Assembly (NCBI RefSeq): GCF_003293595.1
Contig: NZ_CP022162.1
Coordinates: forward strand, 1-64,000
Origin: Microbacterium sp. PM5
GTDB lineage: Bacteria > Actinomycetota > Actinomycetes > Actinomycetales > Microbacteriaceae
Direction: 5' to 3'
DNA length: 64,000 nucleotides
Of this stretch, positions 25,226-34,224 are shown piece after piece; position 1 is the stretch's first letter; every line of letters starts with the position of its first letter. The notes beneath the pieces were generated by a model. That model was not told where the DNA came from, did no database searches, and saw only the letters and a program-made list of their open reading frames with translations. The position numbers and the translations under genes were made by a program.

Positions 25226-26060
25226 CGGTCACCTCGCGACAGAACGCGACCAGGGCGGGGCTGACCTGCTCGGGCTGCTCGGCCTGCGGGTAGTGGCCGG
25301 CGCCCTCCACGAGCGTCACGCGCGCGTGCAGCTGCTCGCCGATCCACTCCGCTTCTCCCCTCGGATCGCTGAAGTCGGGGTCGGCGGTGCCCATGATGAC
25401 CAGCGCCGGTGCCGACACCTCGGGGATCCGCTTCTCGGCGAGGCTGTGGTCGGTGCGGGTCGTGCGCGCGAACGCGGCGGTGGCGCCCGGGCGCGACATC
25501 GCCGCGCGGATCGCCGCGCGGTGCTCGGCGAAGTCGGCGGGCCGCCGGCCGGGGTAGAGCTGGGGCAGGTAGGCGAGCCAGGCGGCGCGAGCCCACGGCC
25601 GGAGCATCAGCAGGCGGAACGTCGCCGCGGCGAACGGGTTGGTCGGGGCGTTGCGGACGAACGGGCCGAGCAGTCCCAGGCCGCTGACGGCTGCGGGATT
25701 CTCGGCGGCCGCCCAGACGGCTGCTCCGGCGGCCATCGAGTTGCCGACGACGACGGCCGGACCGCCGAGGTGGGCGATGAGCGCGAGGATGTCGGTGCCG
25801 GCCGCGACGTCGTCGTACGCCGAGAACGTGGCGTCCGACTCGCCGTGGCCGCGCAGGTCCATCACGGCGACGCGGAAGCCGGCCTCGCGCAGGGCGGGAA
25901 CGGTGTGGCGGTAGCTTGCGGCGATCTCGCCCATGCCGGGCACGCACACGATGAGCGGCCCGTCGCCGGTCACGCGATACGCGATGCGACCTTCGGGCCG
26001 GTCGAGGTGATGGACATCGAGCCGTGCGAAAGCGGCTGCGGGAGCGGTTGAGGTCGTCAT
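25218..26060 (-). CDS. Alpha/beta-hydrolase
   Basis: 280 residues. The nucleophile elbow is GNSMAAG (usual GxSxG, Ser near residue 105), the acid is in GTADPDF and the His in GAGHYPQ. DLRGHGESD precedes the elbow. Substrate is unknown; such enzymes paired with a TetR regulator often hydrolyse a xenobiotic ester, lactone or antibiotic. ATG 26060 fits a leaderless start given the promoter position; ATG 26066 is an in-frame alternative adding Met-Ala. Confidence 0.82.
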   Translation of the reverse strand: MTTSTAPAAAFARLDVHHLDRPEGRIAYRVTGDGPLIVCVPGMGEIAASYRHTVPALREAGFRVAVMDLRGHGESDATFSAYDDVAAGTDILALIAHLGGPAVVVGNSMAAGAAVWAAAENPAAVSGLGLLGPFVRNAPTNPFAAATFRLLMLRPWARAAWLAYLPQLYPGRRPADFAEHRAAIRAAMSRPGATAAFARTTRTDHSLAEKRIPEVSAPALVIMGTADPDFSDPRGEAEWIGEQLHARVTLVEGAGHYPQAEQPEQVSPALVAFCREVTGA

Positions 26061-26067
26061 AGCCATA

Positions 26068-26096
26068 AAGCTAATAGCATTAGCCAAATCTGTCAA
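26068..26096 (-). promoter_or_regulatory. Promoter with perfect TetR-type palindrome
   Basis: On the minus strand -35 TTGACA (26096-26091), 17-bp spacer, -10 TAGCTT (26073-26068), placing the start of transcription near ATG 26060. The 15-bp perfect palindrome GCTAATAGCATTAGC (26070-26084) covers the spacer and -10, the expected place for autorepression by the co-transcribed TetR protein. Confidence 0.6.
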
Positions 26097-26114
26097 GATC
26101 GCTCGGGCACGGCA

Positions 26115-26156
26115 CGACAGTGGGGGTGGACGCCGCGGCATCCACCCCCACTGTCG
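26115..26156. terminator. 16-bp-stem hairpin after aceB
   Basis: CGACAGTGGGGGTGGA (26115-26130) pairs perfectly with TCCACCCCCACTGTCG (26141-26156) over a 10-nt loop. It starts 13 nt after the aceB stop (minus strand). No U tract, as is common for actinobacterial terminators. Confidence 0.6.
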
Positions 26157-26168
26157 GCGTCGGACTCG

Positions 26169-27794
26169 TCAGTCGTCCAGGTAGTCGGCGTAGGCGCCGA
26201 GCGTCAGGAAGGTCGGGAAGTCCTCACCGAGGGCGACATCGCGGAAGACCGCCGCCGCGTCGTCGTAGCGGTCGCCCTCTCGCCGCTCCACCTCGCTCAG
26301 CACCTGCGCGATGAGACCCTCGATGTACTCGCGCGTGATGCGGGTGCCGTCGTCGGTCGAGCGGTCCTGGTGGATCCACTGCCACACCTGGCTGCGGCTG
26401 ATCTCGGCGGTCGCGGCATCCTCCATGAGGTTGTCGATGGCAACGGCGCCGAGGCCCCGCAGCCATGCCTCGATGTAGCGGATCGCCACCGACACGTTGC
26501 CGTACACGCCTGCCGCCGTGACCGGCAGCCCGATGTGCACGTCGATCAGCTGTGCCGCCTGCACGTTCACCTCGGGCCGCTGGCGGTCGATCTGGTTGGG
26601 GCGCTCGCCGAGCACGGCGTCGAACTCCGCCTGCGCGACGGGGATCAGGTCGGGGTGGGCCACCCACGTCCCGTCGAAGCCGTCGCCGGCCTCGCGCTTC
26701 TTGTCGGCGGTGACCTTCTCGAACGCCTGGGCCGTCACCTCCGGGTCGCGTCGGTTGGGGATGAAGGCGCTCATGCCGCCGATCGCGAAGGCGCCGCGCT
26801 TGTGGCACGTCTTCACGAGCAGTTCCGTGTACGCCCGCATGAACGGCACGGTCATCGTGACCTGGCTGCGGTCGGGCAGCACGAACCGTGCGCCCCGGCC
26901 GCGGTAGTTCTTGATCATCGAGAAGATGTAGTCCCAGCGGCCGGCGTTCAGGCCCGCGATGTGATCGCGCAGCTCGAACAGGATCTCCTCCATCTCGAAG
27001 GCCGCCGGCAGCGTCTCGATGAGCACGGTGGCACGGATGGTGCCGTGCGGGATGCCGAGGTACTCCTCGCTGAACGTGAAGACGTCGTCCCAGAGCTTCG
27101 CCTCCTCCGCCGACTCGATCTTCGGCAGGTAGAAGTACGGGCCGACGCCGTTGTCGATCAGACGCTGGGCGTTGTGGAAGAAGTACAGTCCGTAGTCCAC
27201 CAGCGAGCCCGATGCGGCCAGGTCGCGACCGGCGCGATCGGTGTAGCGGATGTGCTTCTCGACCAGGTGCCAGCCGCGCGGGCGCATCACGATGGTGGGA
27301 GTCCGCTCGGCGGTGACGCGGTACTCCTTGCCCTCGGGGCTCGTGTACGACAGCTGTCCGCGGATCGCGTCGAACAGCGAGAGCTGACCCTCGATGACGT
27401 TCCGCCAGGTGGGGCTCGTGGCGTCCTCCTGGTCGGCCAGCCAGACCTTCGCGCCCGAGTTGAGCGCGTTGATCGTCATCTTCGGGTCGGTCGGACCGGT
27501 GATCTCGACACGCCGATCCTCCAGGCCCGGGCCGGCTCCTGCGACCTGCCACTCGGCGTCGTCGCGGATGTGGGCCGTGTCGGAGCGGAACTGCGGGTCG
27601 TGCCCGTTGCCGATCTCGAAGCGGCGCCTCATCCGGTCGGCGAGGCGGTCGTGGCGGCGCCCGGCGAAGCGGACGTGGAGTTCGGCGAGGAACGCGATGG
27701 CCGCGGGGGTGAGGATCTCCTCGTAGCGGTCGCGGATCGGTCCCGTGATGGTGATGGTCGATGCGGGCGCGGTGCCCGTGGCGGTGGGAGTCAT
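26169..27794 (-). CDS. aceB: Malate synthase A (glyoxylate shunt)
   Basis: 541 residues, the usual length of the A isoform. It has the family signature RDHIAGLNAGRWDYIFSMIK, DPKMTINALNSGAKVWLADQEDA at the substrate lobe, and the catalytic-Asp loop IDNLMEDAATAEISRSQVWQW. It condenses glyoxylate with acetyl-CoA to malate, letting cells grow on acetate or fatty acids. ATG 27794 was chosen as the start with GAGCAGGG upstream. It lies downstream of aceA on the same strand with a 127-bp spacer holding an inverted repeat, so the two may be separately tuned. Confidence 0.95.
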   Translation of the reverse strand: MTPTATGTAPASTITITGPIRDRYEEILTPAAIAFLAELHVRFAGRRHDRLADRMRRRFEIGNGHDPQFRSDTAHIRDDAEWQVAGAGPGLEDRRVEITGPTDPKMTINALNSGAKVWLADQEDATSPTWRNVIEGQLSLFDAIRGQLSYTSPEGKEYRVTAERTPTIVMRPRGWHLVEKHIRYTDRAGRDLAASGSLVDYGLYFFHNAQRLIDNGVGPYFYLPKIESAEEAKLWDDVFTFSEEYLGIPHGTIRATVLIETLPAAFEMEEILFELRDHIAGLNAGRWDYIFSMIKNYRGRGARFVLPDRSQVTMTVPFMRAYTELLVKTCHKRGAFAIGGMSAFIPNRRDPEVTAQAFEKVTADKKREAGDGFDGTWVAHPDLIPVAQAEFDAVLGERPNQIDRQRPEVNVQAAQLIDVHIGLPVTAAGVYGNVSVAIRYIEAWLRGLGAVAIDNLMEDAATAEISRSQVWQWIHQDRSTDDGTRITREYIEGLIAQVLSEVERREGDRYDDAAAVFRDVALGEDFPTFLTLGAYADYLDD

Positions 27795-27831
27795 GGCCCT
27801 GCTCTTTCTGTGTCGTGTGCGATGGGTGCGG

Positions 27832-27913
27832 CGTTTCGACTCGGCCCTGCGGGCCTCGCTCAACGACCGGGAGCGCGTGTTCCGGTCGTTGAGCGAGCGC
27901 AGCGAGTCGAGAC
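27832..27913. repeat. Intergenic inverted repeat between aceA and aceB
   Basis: The arms include GCTCAACGACCGG (27858-27870) and CCGGTCGTTGAGC (27882-27894), perfect over 13 bp, with further matches TTTCGACTC near 27834 and GAGTCGAGAC near 27904. Such TCGTTGAGCGAGCGCAGCGAGTCGA elements are scattered between genes in many Microbacteriaceae. It may end or attenuate aceA transcription before aceB. Confidence 0.65.
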
Positions 27914-27921
27914 GGGGTGCG

Positions 27922-29238
27922 TCAGTGGAACTGCTCGGCCTCAGTGGATCCCACCAGAGCCAGGGTCGCGCTGTCGGGGTTGAGCGCCGTGGAAACGAAA
28001 TCGAAGTAGCCGGTGCCCGCCTCGCGCTGGTGCTTGGTGGCGGTGTAGCCGCGCGATTCCGCGGCGAACTCGGCTTCCTGCAGCTCGACGTACGCGCTCA
28101 TGGCGCGCTCGGCGTAGCCGGAGGCGAGGTCGAACATCGAGTAGTTGAGGGCGTGGAAGCCGGCCAGCGTGATGAACTGGAACTTGTAGCCGAGGTCTGC
28201 GAGCTCCTGCTGGAAGGTCGCGATCTGCTCGTCGCTGAGGTGACGCTTCCAGTTGAAGCTCGGCGAGCAGTTGTAGGCGAGCATCTTGCCGGGGAACTGC
28301 TCGTGGATCGCGCTCGCGAACGCCCGGGCGAGTTCGATGTCGGGCTCTCCGGTCTCGACCCACAGCAGGTCGGCGTACGGCGCGAACGCCAGGCCGCGGC
28401 TGATGACCGCCTCCAAGCCGGGGCGCACCCGGTAGAAGCCCTCGCTCGTGCGCTCGCCGGTCGTGAACTCCTGGTCGCGGGGGTCGACGTCGCTGGTGAG
28501 CAGGTCGGCCGCCAGCGCATCGGTGCGGGCGATGATGACGGTCGGCACGCCGGCGACGTCGGCGGCGAGCCGAGCCGCGTTCAGGGTGCGGATGTGCTGC
28601 TGCGTGGGCACCAGCACCTTTCCGCCGAGGTGGCCGCACTTCTTCTCGCTGGCGAGCTGGTCCTCCCAGTGGATGCCCGCGGCACCGGACTGGATCAGCG
28701 ACTGCGCGAGCTCGTACGCGTTGAGGGGGCCGCCGAAGCCGGCTTCGGCATCCGCGACGATGGGGGCCAGCCAGTCCTGCGTGAGCGTGCCTTCGGCGTG
28801 CTCGATCTGGTCTTGGCGGATCAGGGCGTTGTTGATGCGGCGGACGACGGCGGGGACCGAGTTGGCCGGGTACAGGCTCTGGTCGGGGTAGGTCTGGCCG
28901 GCGAGGTTGCCGTCGGCGGCGACCTGCCACCCCGAGAGGTAGATGGCCTTCAAGCCTGCGCGCACCTGCTGCACGGCCTGGCCGCCGGTGTATGCGCCGA
29001 GCGCGCGGATGTAGTCCTCGGTGTGCAGCAGGTTCCACAGGTTCTCGGCGCCGCGGCGGGCGAGGGTGTTCTCCTCGCGCACCGACCCGCGCAGGCGCAC
29101 GACGTCCTCTGCCGTGTAGGTGCGCTGTACGCCGTCCCACCGCGGGTCGGTGTCCCAGATCTCCTGCAGCTCAGCGGCGGTCTGCGTCTGGTCGCCGGCG
29201 CGCAGTGGCGGCTGACCGGGGGTGGCCTGGATCGTCAT
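27922..29238 (-). CDS. aceA: Isocitrate lyase
   Basis: 438 residues, typical of short bacterial isocitrate lyases. The catalytic loop is KKCGH (199-203), preceded by [11 protein letters not shown] and followed by [14 protein letters not shown]. It splits isocitrate into glyoxylate and succinate. ATG 29238 has AAGGAGAG 4 nt upstream; the frame continues open upstream but that stretch lies under the divergent regulator gene and is discarded. It shares its 138-bp upstream region with the RamB-like regulator. Confidence 0.95.
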   Translation of the reverse strand: MTIQATPGQPPLRAGDQTQTAAELQEIWDTDPRWDGVQRTYTAEDVVRLRGSVREENTLARRGAENLWNLLHTEDYIRALGAYTGGQAVQQVRAGLKAIYLSGWQVAADGNLAGQTYPDQSLYPANSVPAVVRRINNALIRQDQIEHAEGTLTQDWLAPIVADAEAGFGGPLNAYELAQSLIQSGAAGIHWEDQLASEKKCGHLGGKVLVPTQQHIRTLNAARLAADVAGVPTVIIARTDALAADLLTSDVDPRDQEFTTGERTSEGFYRVRPGLEAVISRGLAFAPYADLLWVETGEPDIELARAFASAIHEQFPGKMLAYNCSPSFNWKRHLSDEQIATFQQELADLGYKFQFITLAGFHALNYSMFDLASGYAERAMSAYVELQEAEFAAESRGYTATKHQREAGTGYFDFVSTALNPDSATLALVGSTEAEQFH

Positions 29239-29298
29239 GGTGCTCTCCTTCATCGGATGCCGGGGCGATGCCGGCGGTGGCTCGTGTCTCCACTGTGG

Positions 29299-29369
29299 GT
29301 GAACTTCGAGGCCGGAAGTAACCAAAACCGGTGTGAAGTTTGAAGGAAGTTCACGTTCTGTGACACAAT
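29299..29369. promoter_or_regulatory. aceA/regulator divergent control region with GTGAACTTC/GAAGTTCAC repeats
   Basis: GTGAACTTC (29299-29307) and its exact inverse GAAGTTCAC (29346-29354) lie 47 bp apart; a related TGAAGTT is at 29334-29340. On the plus strand -35 TTGAAG (29340-29345) and -10 CACAAT (29364-29369) place the start at the regulator's ATG 29377, so it is leaderless. The repeats flank or overlap this promoter, as expected for autoregulation and control of aceA. Confidence 0.5.
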
Positions 29370-29376
29370 CCCGGAC

Positions 29377-30858
29377 ATGACGAACATCGATGTTCCGTTG
29401 ACGGCGACGACCACAGAGCCCGAGGACGAGGCCGATGCGCTCACGATCGGCCGGCGCATCCGTCAGCTGCGCGCCGCGCGCGGGATGACCCTCGACGAGC
29501 TCGCGGCAGCTGTCGAGCGGGCACCGAGTCAGCTGTCGATGATCGAGACGGGAAAGCGCGAACCCAAGCTCACTCTCCTGCGCGCCATCGCCAAAGCGCT
29601 CGGTGCCACGGTCGATCAGCTCCTCGAGGCCGAGCCTCTCGACGAGCGAGCCACGCTCGAGATCGCACTGGAGCGCGCCATGAAGGGGCAGACCTTCCGG
29701 GCGCTCGGAATCGAGCCGTTCCGCATCGGCAAATCGATCCCCGACGACGCCCTTCGTGCCCTGCTGGCGCTGCAGGGGGAGATCGAAAGGCTCGGTGACG
29801 AGCGCTCCGCCACCCCCGAGGAGGCGCGTCGCGCGAACGTCGAGCTGCGCCACCTGATGCGGCGCCAGGACAACTATTTCGCCGAGCTCGAGGAGCACGC
29901 GCGCGCCATCCTGCGCGCCGTCGACCACCCGGGTGGCCCGCTCACGCAGCGCACCGCGTCGGACATCGCCGCCCATCTGGGCTTCTCCCTGCACTACGTC
30001 GCCGACCTGCCGGCCTCGACCCGATCGGTCGCCGACATCAAGCACGGGCGGCTGTATCTGTCGAGCACGGTGCCCGCGAAGGGCGACTCGCGCACCGCCG
30101 TGCTCCAGGCGCTCGCCAGTCGCATCCTCGGGCACGCCGAGCCGCGCTCGTACGCCGAGTTCCTGCGTCAGCGGGTGGAGACGAACTACCTGACCGGGGC
30201 TCTCCTGATCCCCGAAGACCACGCGGTGCCGGTCTTGCTGGACGCCAAGTCGCGGCGCGCGCTGTCGATCGAAGATCTCCGCGACGCCTACTCGGTGTCG
30301 TACGAGACCGCGGCGCATCGCTTCACCAATCTGGCGACGCGGCATCTCGGCATCCCGGTGCACTTCTTGAAGGTGCACGAGTCGGGCACCATCACGAAGG
30401 CCTACGAGAACGACGATGTCAACTTCCCGGCCGACCGGCTGGGCTCGATCGAGGGGCAGTTGTGCTGCCGGCGCTGGACGAGCCGCGCCGTCTTCGACAT
30501 CCCCGACAAGTTCAACCCGTACTACCAGTACACCGACACCGGCAACGGCACGTTCTGGTGCACGGCCCGGGTGGAGACCTCCAGCGAGGGGGCCCATTCG
30601 GTGTCGGTGGGCGTGCGCTTCGACGACACGAAGTGGTTCGTGGGGCGCGAGACGACCAACCGCGGCGTCTCCCGCCACGCGGTCGAGGTGTGCTGCCGTC
30701 GTGCTCCCGCCGAACTGGAGTCGCAGTGGCGCGATCAGGCGTGGCCGAACGTGCGAACCCCTCGGACGCTGCTCGCGACGCTGCCGACCGGCGCGTTCCC
30801 CGGCGTCGACACGACCGACCTGTACGAGTTCCTCGAGGCGCACGCCCCCCGCGACTGA
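29377..30858 (+). CDS. RamB-like XRE-family regulator of acetate metabolism
   Basis: 493 residues: a Cro/CI-type HTH (about 24-80; [20 protein letters not shown]...[12 protein letters not shown]), then a large domain of the ScfR/IrrE type shared with Corynebacterium RamB and mycobacterial short-chain fatty acyl regulators. The C-terminal part is rich in cysteines ([24 protein letters not shown]). RamB represses aceA/aceB and acetate activation genes and may sense an acyl-CoA-type signal. It is divergent from aceA, which supports this role. Leaderless start ATG 29377. No HExxH peptidase motif is retained. Confidence 0.85.
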   Translation: MTNIDVPLTATTTEPEDEADALTIGRRIRQLRAARGMTLDELAAAVERAPSQLSMIETGKREPKLTLLRAIAKALGATVDQLLEAEPLDERATLEIALERAMKGQTFRALGIEPFRIGKSIPDDALRALLALQGEIERLGDERSATPEEARRANVELRHLMRRQDNYFAELEEHARAILRAVDHPGGPLTQRTASDIAAHLGFSLHYVADLPASTRSVADIKHGRLYLSSTVPAKGDSRTAVLQALASRILGHAEPRSYAEFLRQRVETNYLTGALLIPEDHAVPVLLDAKSRRALSIEDLRDAYSVSYETAAHRFTNLATRHLGIPVHFLKVHESGTITKAYENDDVNFPADRLGSIEGQLCCRRWTSRAVFDIPDKFNPYYQYTDTGNGTFWCTARVETSSEGAHSVSVGVRFDDTKWFVGRETTNRGVSRHAVEVCCRRAPAELESQWRDQAWPNVRTPRTLLATLPTGAFPGVDTTDLYEFLEAHAPRD

Positions 30859-30880
30859 GGCGGGCGCGGGTCACGCTCCG

Positions 30881-30945
30881 GGAGGAGATTTCACGCCGGG
30901 AGGATGCCGCTGCGGCATCCGTCCTCCCGGGGTGAAATCTCCTCC
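30881..30945. terminator. Large hairpin between convergent genes (bidirectional terminator)
   Basis: GGAGGAGATTTCAC (30881-30894) pairs with GTGAAATCTCCTCC (30932-30945). After a G/G mismatch, CCGGGAGGA (30896-30904) pairs with TCCTCCCGG (30922-30930). The tip holds GGATGCCGC/GCGGCATCC. It fills the space between the convergent regulator and the unknown gene. Confidence 0.7.
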
Positions 30946-30966
30946 GGTGGTGTGGGCGCGGACCGC

Positions 30967-31662
30967 TCAGGCGACGGCGTTCCAGCGCAGGCGCGGGGCG
31001 GCGGCATCCACTTCGTCGAGGATGGCCGTGGGCGAGGAGACGGGAAAGGTCGTGATGAGGCGCCGCGTGCCGCCGCTGACCAGCGCATAGACCAGTGCAG
31101 AGGCGACGGCGCGATCGCCGGATGCCGGGGAGCGCCCGATCGCGATGAGCGCCTCGGTGTCGCCCAGCTGCTGGCGGCGCACGGGGGCGTACGACAGCAG
31201 TGCGGCGGCTGCAGCGGCGACCCGCGCCAGCAGGGTCTCGCCCGTGGGCAGCGCCCAGGGGAGAAAGGCGTCGGCGGCCAGCCCGTAGGCGCGGGCGAGG
31301 TCGCCGTCCAGCCAGCGCTCACGTTTGAGGCCGTAGGGGGTTGGTGTCGTCGACAGCAGGTAGCCGTAGACGTGCAGCAGGCCGGCGTTGCCGACGGGGA
31401 AGCGGGCGTCGATGCCGGCGCGCTCGTGGAGCGCCCCGAAGACCGACGCCGCGACCACGGATGTGCCCGTGTTCTCGTCGATGACCGTGGACAGCCCCCA
31501 TGCGTCGAATCGGCGCGCGGCGGCGTCGGCGTCGATCGAGGTGCCGAGCCACGGGAGGAGGTCGAAGGCGGCCGCGGGATCGCCCGTGGCGAGCGCGGCC
31601 GCGGCGTCGAGTCGCGAGAGCTCCCCGCCACTTTTTACCGGATGTTCATCTGTCGTGGTCAT
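30967..31662 (-). CDS. Unrecognised protein divergent from a phosphonate-type importer
   Basis: 231 residues, soluble, Ala/Leu-rich, no signal peptide or clear membrane segment. Conserved-looking stretches: FDAWGLSTVIDENTGTSVVA, GNAGLLHVYGYLLSTTPTPYGLKRERWLDGDLARAYGL and GDRAVASALVYALVSGGTRR. I cannot assign a family with confidence. ATG 31662 was chosen; GTG 31671 is an in-frame alternative. It is divergent from the HAD-phnDCEE-rpiR operon with a 75-bp spacer holding a TGTCC-N8-GGACA dyad, so it is probably co-regulated and may process the imported compound. Confidence 0.6.
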   Translation of the reverse strand: MTTTDEHPVKSGGELSRLDAAAALATGDPAAAFDLLPWLGTSIDADAAARRFDAWGLSTVIDENTGTSVVAASVFGALHERAGIDARFPVGNAGLLHVYGYLLSTTPTPYGLKRERWLDGDLARAYGLAADAFLPWALPTGETLLARVAAAAAALLSYAPVRRQQLGDTEALIAIGRSPASGDRAVASALVYALVSGGTRRLITTFPVSSPTAILDEVDAAAPRLRWNAVA

Positions 31663-31674
31663 TACGTCCACACA

Positions 31675-31692
31675 TGTCCTTCACTATGGACA
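31675..31692. promoter_or_regulatory. Possible operator, TGTCC-N8-GGACA
   Basis: An 18-bp dyad between the divergent unknown gene and HAD gene. The RpiR protein encoded at the end of the operon is the natural candidate ligand. No strong promoter hexamers could be assigned. Confidence 0.3.
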
Positions 31693-31737
31693 AAGCGTCC
31701 AGCTTCACGGACGCGTTCGTCACCCGCAGGGAGATCC

Positions 31738-32391
31738 GTGCCTCGTCCCATTCTCATCTTCGACTTCGACGGTACCGTCGCCCTCGGCGACGGGCCGGTG
31801 CGCGCGTACGCCCGCGCCGTCGCCACCGAGGCCGGACTGTCGCCGTCGTTCGTCGATGAGATCGCCACCGGCCTCGCCGACGGCGACGACGCCATCGACG
31901 CCTACGACCTCGTGCGGGTGCGCGCCGTCGCGGCCGGAGCCGCCCCCGAGCACCTCGCGCGCGGCTACGCCGCCAGCCGCGCACAGCTCGCGTCCGACGA
32001 CGCTCCCGTTCTCGCTCCCGAGGGCCTCGCCACCTTCCTCGCGACCGTCGACGCGGAGCGCATCCTGGTCACCAACGCGCCCGGCGTGCGCATTCCGGAG
32101 GCGCTGACGGCGCTCGCGCTGGAAGGGCTTTTCGACCGCGTCGTCGTCGACGCGGGCAAGCCCGACGGGCTCGCCGCGCTGCTGGACGAGCTGGATGCGG
32201 ATGCCGAGGTGCTCGCCGTCGGCGACATCTGGCGCAACGACCTGGCTCCGGCCCACGCCCGCGGCCACGCGACGGCGCTGGTCGGCGGCTATCCCGACCC
32301 CGACGCCGCCCCGGACTTCCGCGCCGACACGCTTCCCGAACTCCTGCCCGCCCTCACCGAATGGGTTCGCGCCCGCGCGCGTGCCCGCTGA
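31738..32391 (+). CDS. HAD-superfamily phosphatase
   Basis: 217 residues. Motif I is FDFDGT (D9, D11), motif II is LVTNAPG, and motif IV is GDIWRNDLAPA. A helical cap lies between motifs I and II (about 20-95). This is the phosphoglycolate-phosphatase-like subfamily, which dephosphorylates small phosphate esters. GTG 31738 follows GGGAGA by 4 nt. As first gene of the importer operon, it likely removes phosphate from the compound brought in or from a breakdown product. It is not obviously a phosphonoacetaldehyde hydrolase. Confidence 0.82.
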   Translation: MPRPILIFDFDGTVALGDGPVRAYARAVATEAGLSPSFVDEIATGLADGDDAIDAYDLVRVRAVAAGAAPEHLARGYAASRAQLASDDAPVLAPEGLATFLATVDAERILVTNAPGVRIPEALTALALEGLFDRVVVDAGKPDGLAALLDELDADAEVLAVGDIWRNDLAPAHARGHATALVGGYPDPDAAPDFRADTLPELLPALTEWVRARARAR

Positions 32392-32428
32392 CCACTCCTC
32401 GATCCACCCCGACACCGAAGGACACCTC

Positions 32429-33409
32429 ATGCGCATCACCCGCCTCCGACTCGCCGCGGTCGCCGCGACGGCGCTCGCCGCCACCGTCGCGCTCGCCGGC
32501 TGCTCCGGCACCTCCGACGCCTCCGGCTCCGCCGCGCCGGCCGCCGATCCGAGCTCGCTCGTTCTCGCCCTCGTGCCCTCGCAGGACCAGGGCGGCCTCG
32601 TCGACACGGCCAAGCCCCTGACCGACATGCTGAGCTCGGAACTCGGCATCCCCGTCACGGGCGTCGTGTCGAAGGACTATCAGGCCGCCGTGGAGGCGAT
32701 GGGTGCCGACCAGGCGCAGATCGGCTTCCTCCCGTCGCTGCAGCTCTGGCAGGCCAGCGACCGGTACGGTGCGAAGGTCGTGCTGCAGACCGAGCGTAAC
32801 GGCGCGATCACCTACCCGGCCCAGTTCATGACGAACAACCCGAGCAAGTACTGCTCCGACACCCCCGTCGACAAGGACGGGATGCTGTACTGCAACGGCA
32901 CCGACAAGCTGGCGACGCCGAGCGGCCTGGACGCGATCACCAAGATCGCCGGTGCGAAGGTCGCCGTGCTCGGCCCCGGCTCGCCGGCCGGCTACATCTA
33001 TCCGATGCTCGCCCTCAAGGAGAAGGGCATCGATATCGACAACGGGTTCCAGAAGATCCCGGTCACCGCCAACGACGCCTCCGTCATGGCCGTCTACAAG
33101 GGCGACGCCGAGGTCGGCTTCAGCTTCTGGGACGCGCGCACTCTCGTGAAGAAGGACACCCCCGACGTGGGCCAGAAGGTCGTCGTCTTCGCCCTCAGCG
33201 ACCCGATCCCCAACGACGGCGTCGCCGTCTCGTCGAAGCTCACGCCGGCCCTCCAGGACAAGATCACGCAGGCGCTGGAGTCCTACTCCAACACCGACGA
33301 GGGCTCGAAGGTGCTCAAGAGCATCTACTCCATCACCAAGCTCGCGCCCGCCAACCCCGCTTCCCTCGACGTCGTGGCGCGTGCCGCGCAGCAGCTGGGA
33401 CTGCAGTGA
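32429..33409 (+). CDS. Phosphonate/phosphate-ester ABC transporter binding lipoprotein (PhnD-like)
   Basis: 326 residues. Lipoprotein signal with lipobox LAGC (Cys25). The mature part is PhnD-like: [68 protein letters not shown] and [12 protein letters not shown]. The pocket of such proteins binds phosphonate, phosphite or phosphate esters, but specificity cannot be read here. GAAGGA lies 6-7 nt before ATG 32429. The stop overlaps the ATPase GTG by 4 nt. Confidence 0.87.
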   Translation: MRITRLRLAAVAATALAATVALAGCSGTSDASGSAAPAADPSSLVLALVPSQDQGGLVDTAKPLTDMLSSELGIPVTGVVSKDYQAAVEAMGADQAQIGFLPSLQLWQASDRYGAKVVLQTERNGAITYPAQFMTNNPSKYCSDTPVDKDGMLYCNGTDKLATPSGLDAITKIAGAKVAVLGPGSPAGYIYPMLALKEKGIDIDNGFQKIPVTANDASVMAVYKGDAEVGFSFWDARTLVKKDTPDVGQKVVVFALSDPIPNDGVAVSSKLTPALQDKITQALESYSNTDEGSKVLKSIYSITKLAPANPASLDVVARAAQQLGLQ

Positions 33410-34224
33410 CGGATCGCATCCTGACCCAGGGCATCGCGGCTGCGGCCGCGGTGCCCTGGGGCATCCGTCTGGACGGGGTCACCGTCCGCTACCCCAACGG
33501 CACCGTGGGCCTGCGCGGTGTGGATCTCGAGATCGCGCCGGGCGAGATGGTCTGCATCGTCGGCCTCTCCGGGTCGGGAAAGTCGACGCTGATCCGCACG
33601 ATCAACGGCCTCGTGCCCGTGACGGAGGGCACCGTGACCGTCGGCGGCCAGCGCGTCGACAACGCACGGGGCACGCGCCTTCGCCACCTCCGCGGGCAGA
33701 TCGGCATGGTGTTCCAGGGGTTCAACCTCGCCGGTCGGACGACCGTGCTGAACAACGTGCTCGTGGGGCGTCTCACCCACACGCCGTACTGGCGCACCCT
33801 GGCGGGCGCCTACCGTGACGCCGACAAGCAGATCGCCTTCGAGGCGCTCGATCGCGTCGGCATCCTGTCGAAGGTGTGGGATCGGGCCTCGGCCCTGTCG
33901 GGCGGTCAGCAGCAGCGCGTCGCGATCGCGCGCGCCCTTGCGCAGCAGCCGCGGATCGTCCTCGCCGATGAGCCGGTCGCGAGCCTCGACCCGCCCACCG
34001 CGCACGGCGTCATGGGCGATCTGCGGCGGATCAACGCCGACCTCGGCATCACGGTGCTGGTCAACATCCACCTGCTCGATCTCGCGCGGCAGTACGGCGC
34101 GCGCATCATCGGCATGCGCGCCGGGGAGGTCGTCTTCGACGGGCCGGCCGCGAGCGCGACGGATGCCGACTTCGAGAACATCTACGGACGGTCGCTGACC
34201 GGCGACGATCGGCTCGATCGATGA
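33406..34224 (+). CDS. Phosphonate-type ABC transporter ATPase (PhnC-like)
   Basis: 272 residues. Walker [10 protein letters not shown] (53-61), signature LSGGQQQR (near 164), Walker [13 protein letters not shown] (near 184, catalytic Glu kept), and the PhnC-typical [21 protein letters not shown] 33406 overlaps the binding-protein stop; the stop overlaps the first permease ATG by 4 nt. It powers the PhnD/PhnE importer. Confidence 0.9.
   Translation: MTDRILTQGIAAAAAVPWGIRLDGVTVRYPNGTVGLRGVDLEIAPGEMVCIVGLSGSGKSTLIRTINGLVPVTEGTVTVGGQRVDNARGTRLRHLRGQIGMVFQGFNLAGRTTVLNNVLVGRLTHTPYWRTLAGAYRDADKQIAFEALDRVGILSKVWDRASALSGGQQQRVAIARALAQQPRIVLADEPVASLDPPTAHGVMGDLRRINADLGITVLVNIHLLDLARQYGARIIGMRAGEVVFDGPAASATDADFENIYGRSLTGDDRLDR

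Noticed and set aside
29239..30843. Extension of the isocitrate lyase frame upstream to ~970 codons
   Set aside because: It is the antisense of the RamB-like gene; ATG 29238 has a strong ribosome site and the normal enzyme start.
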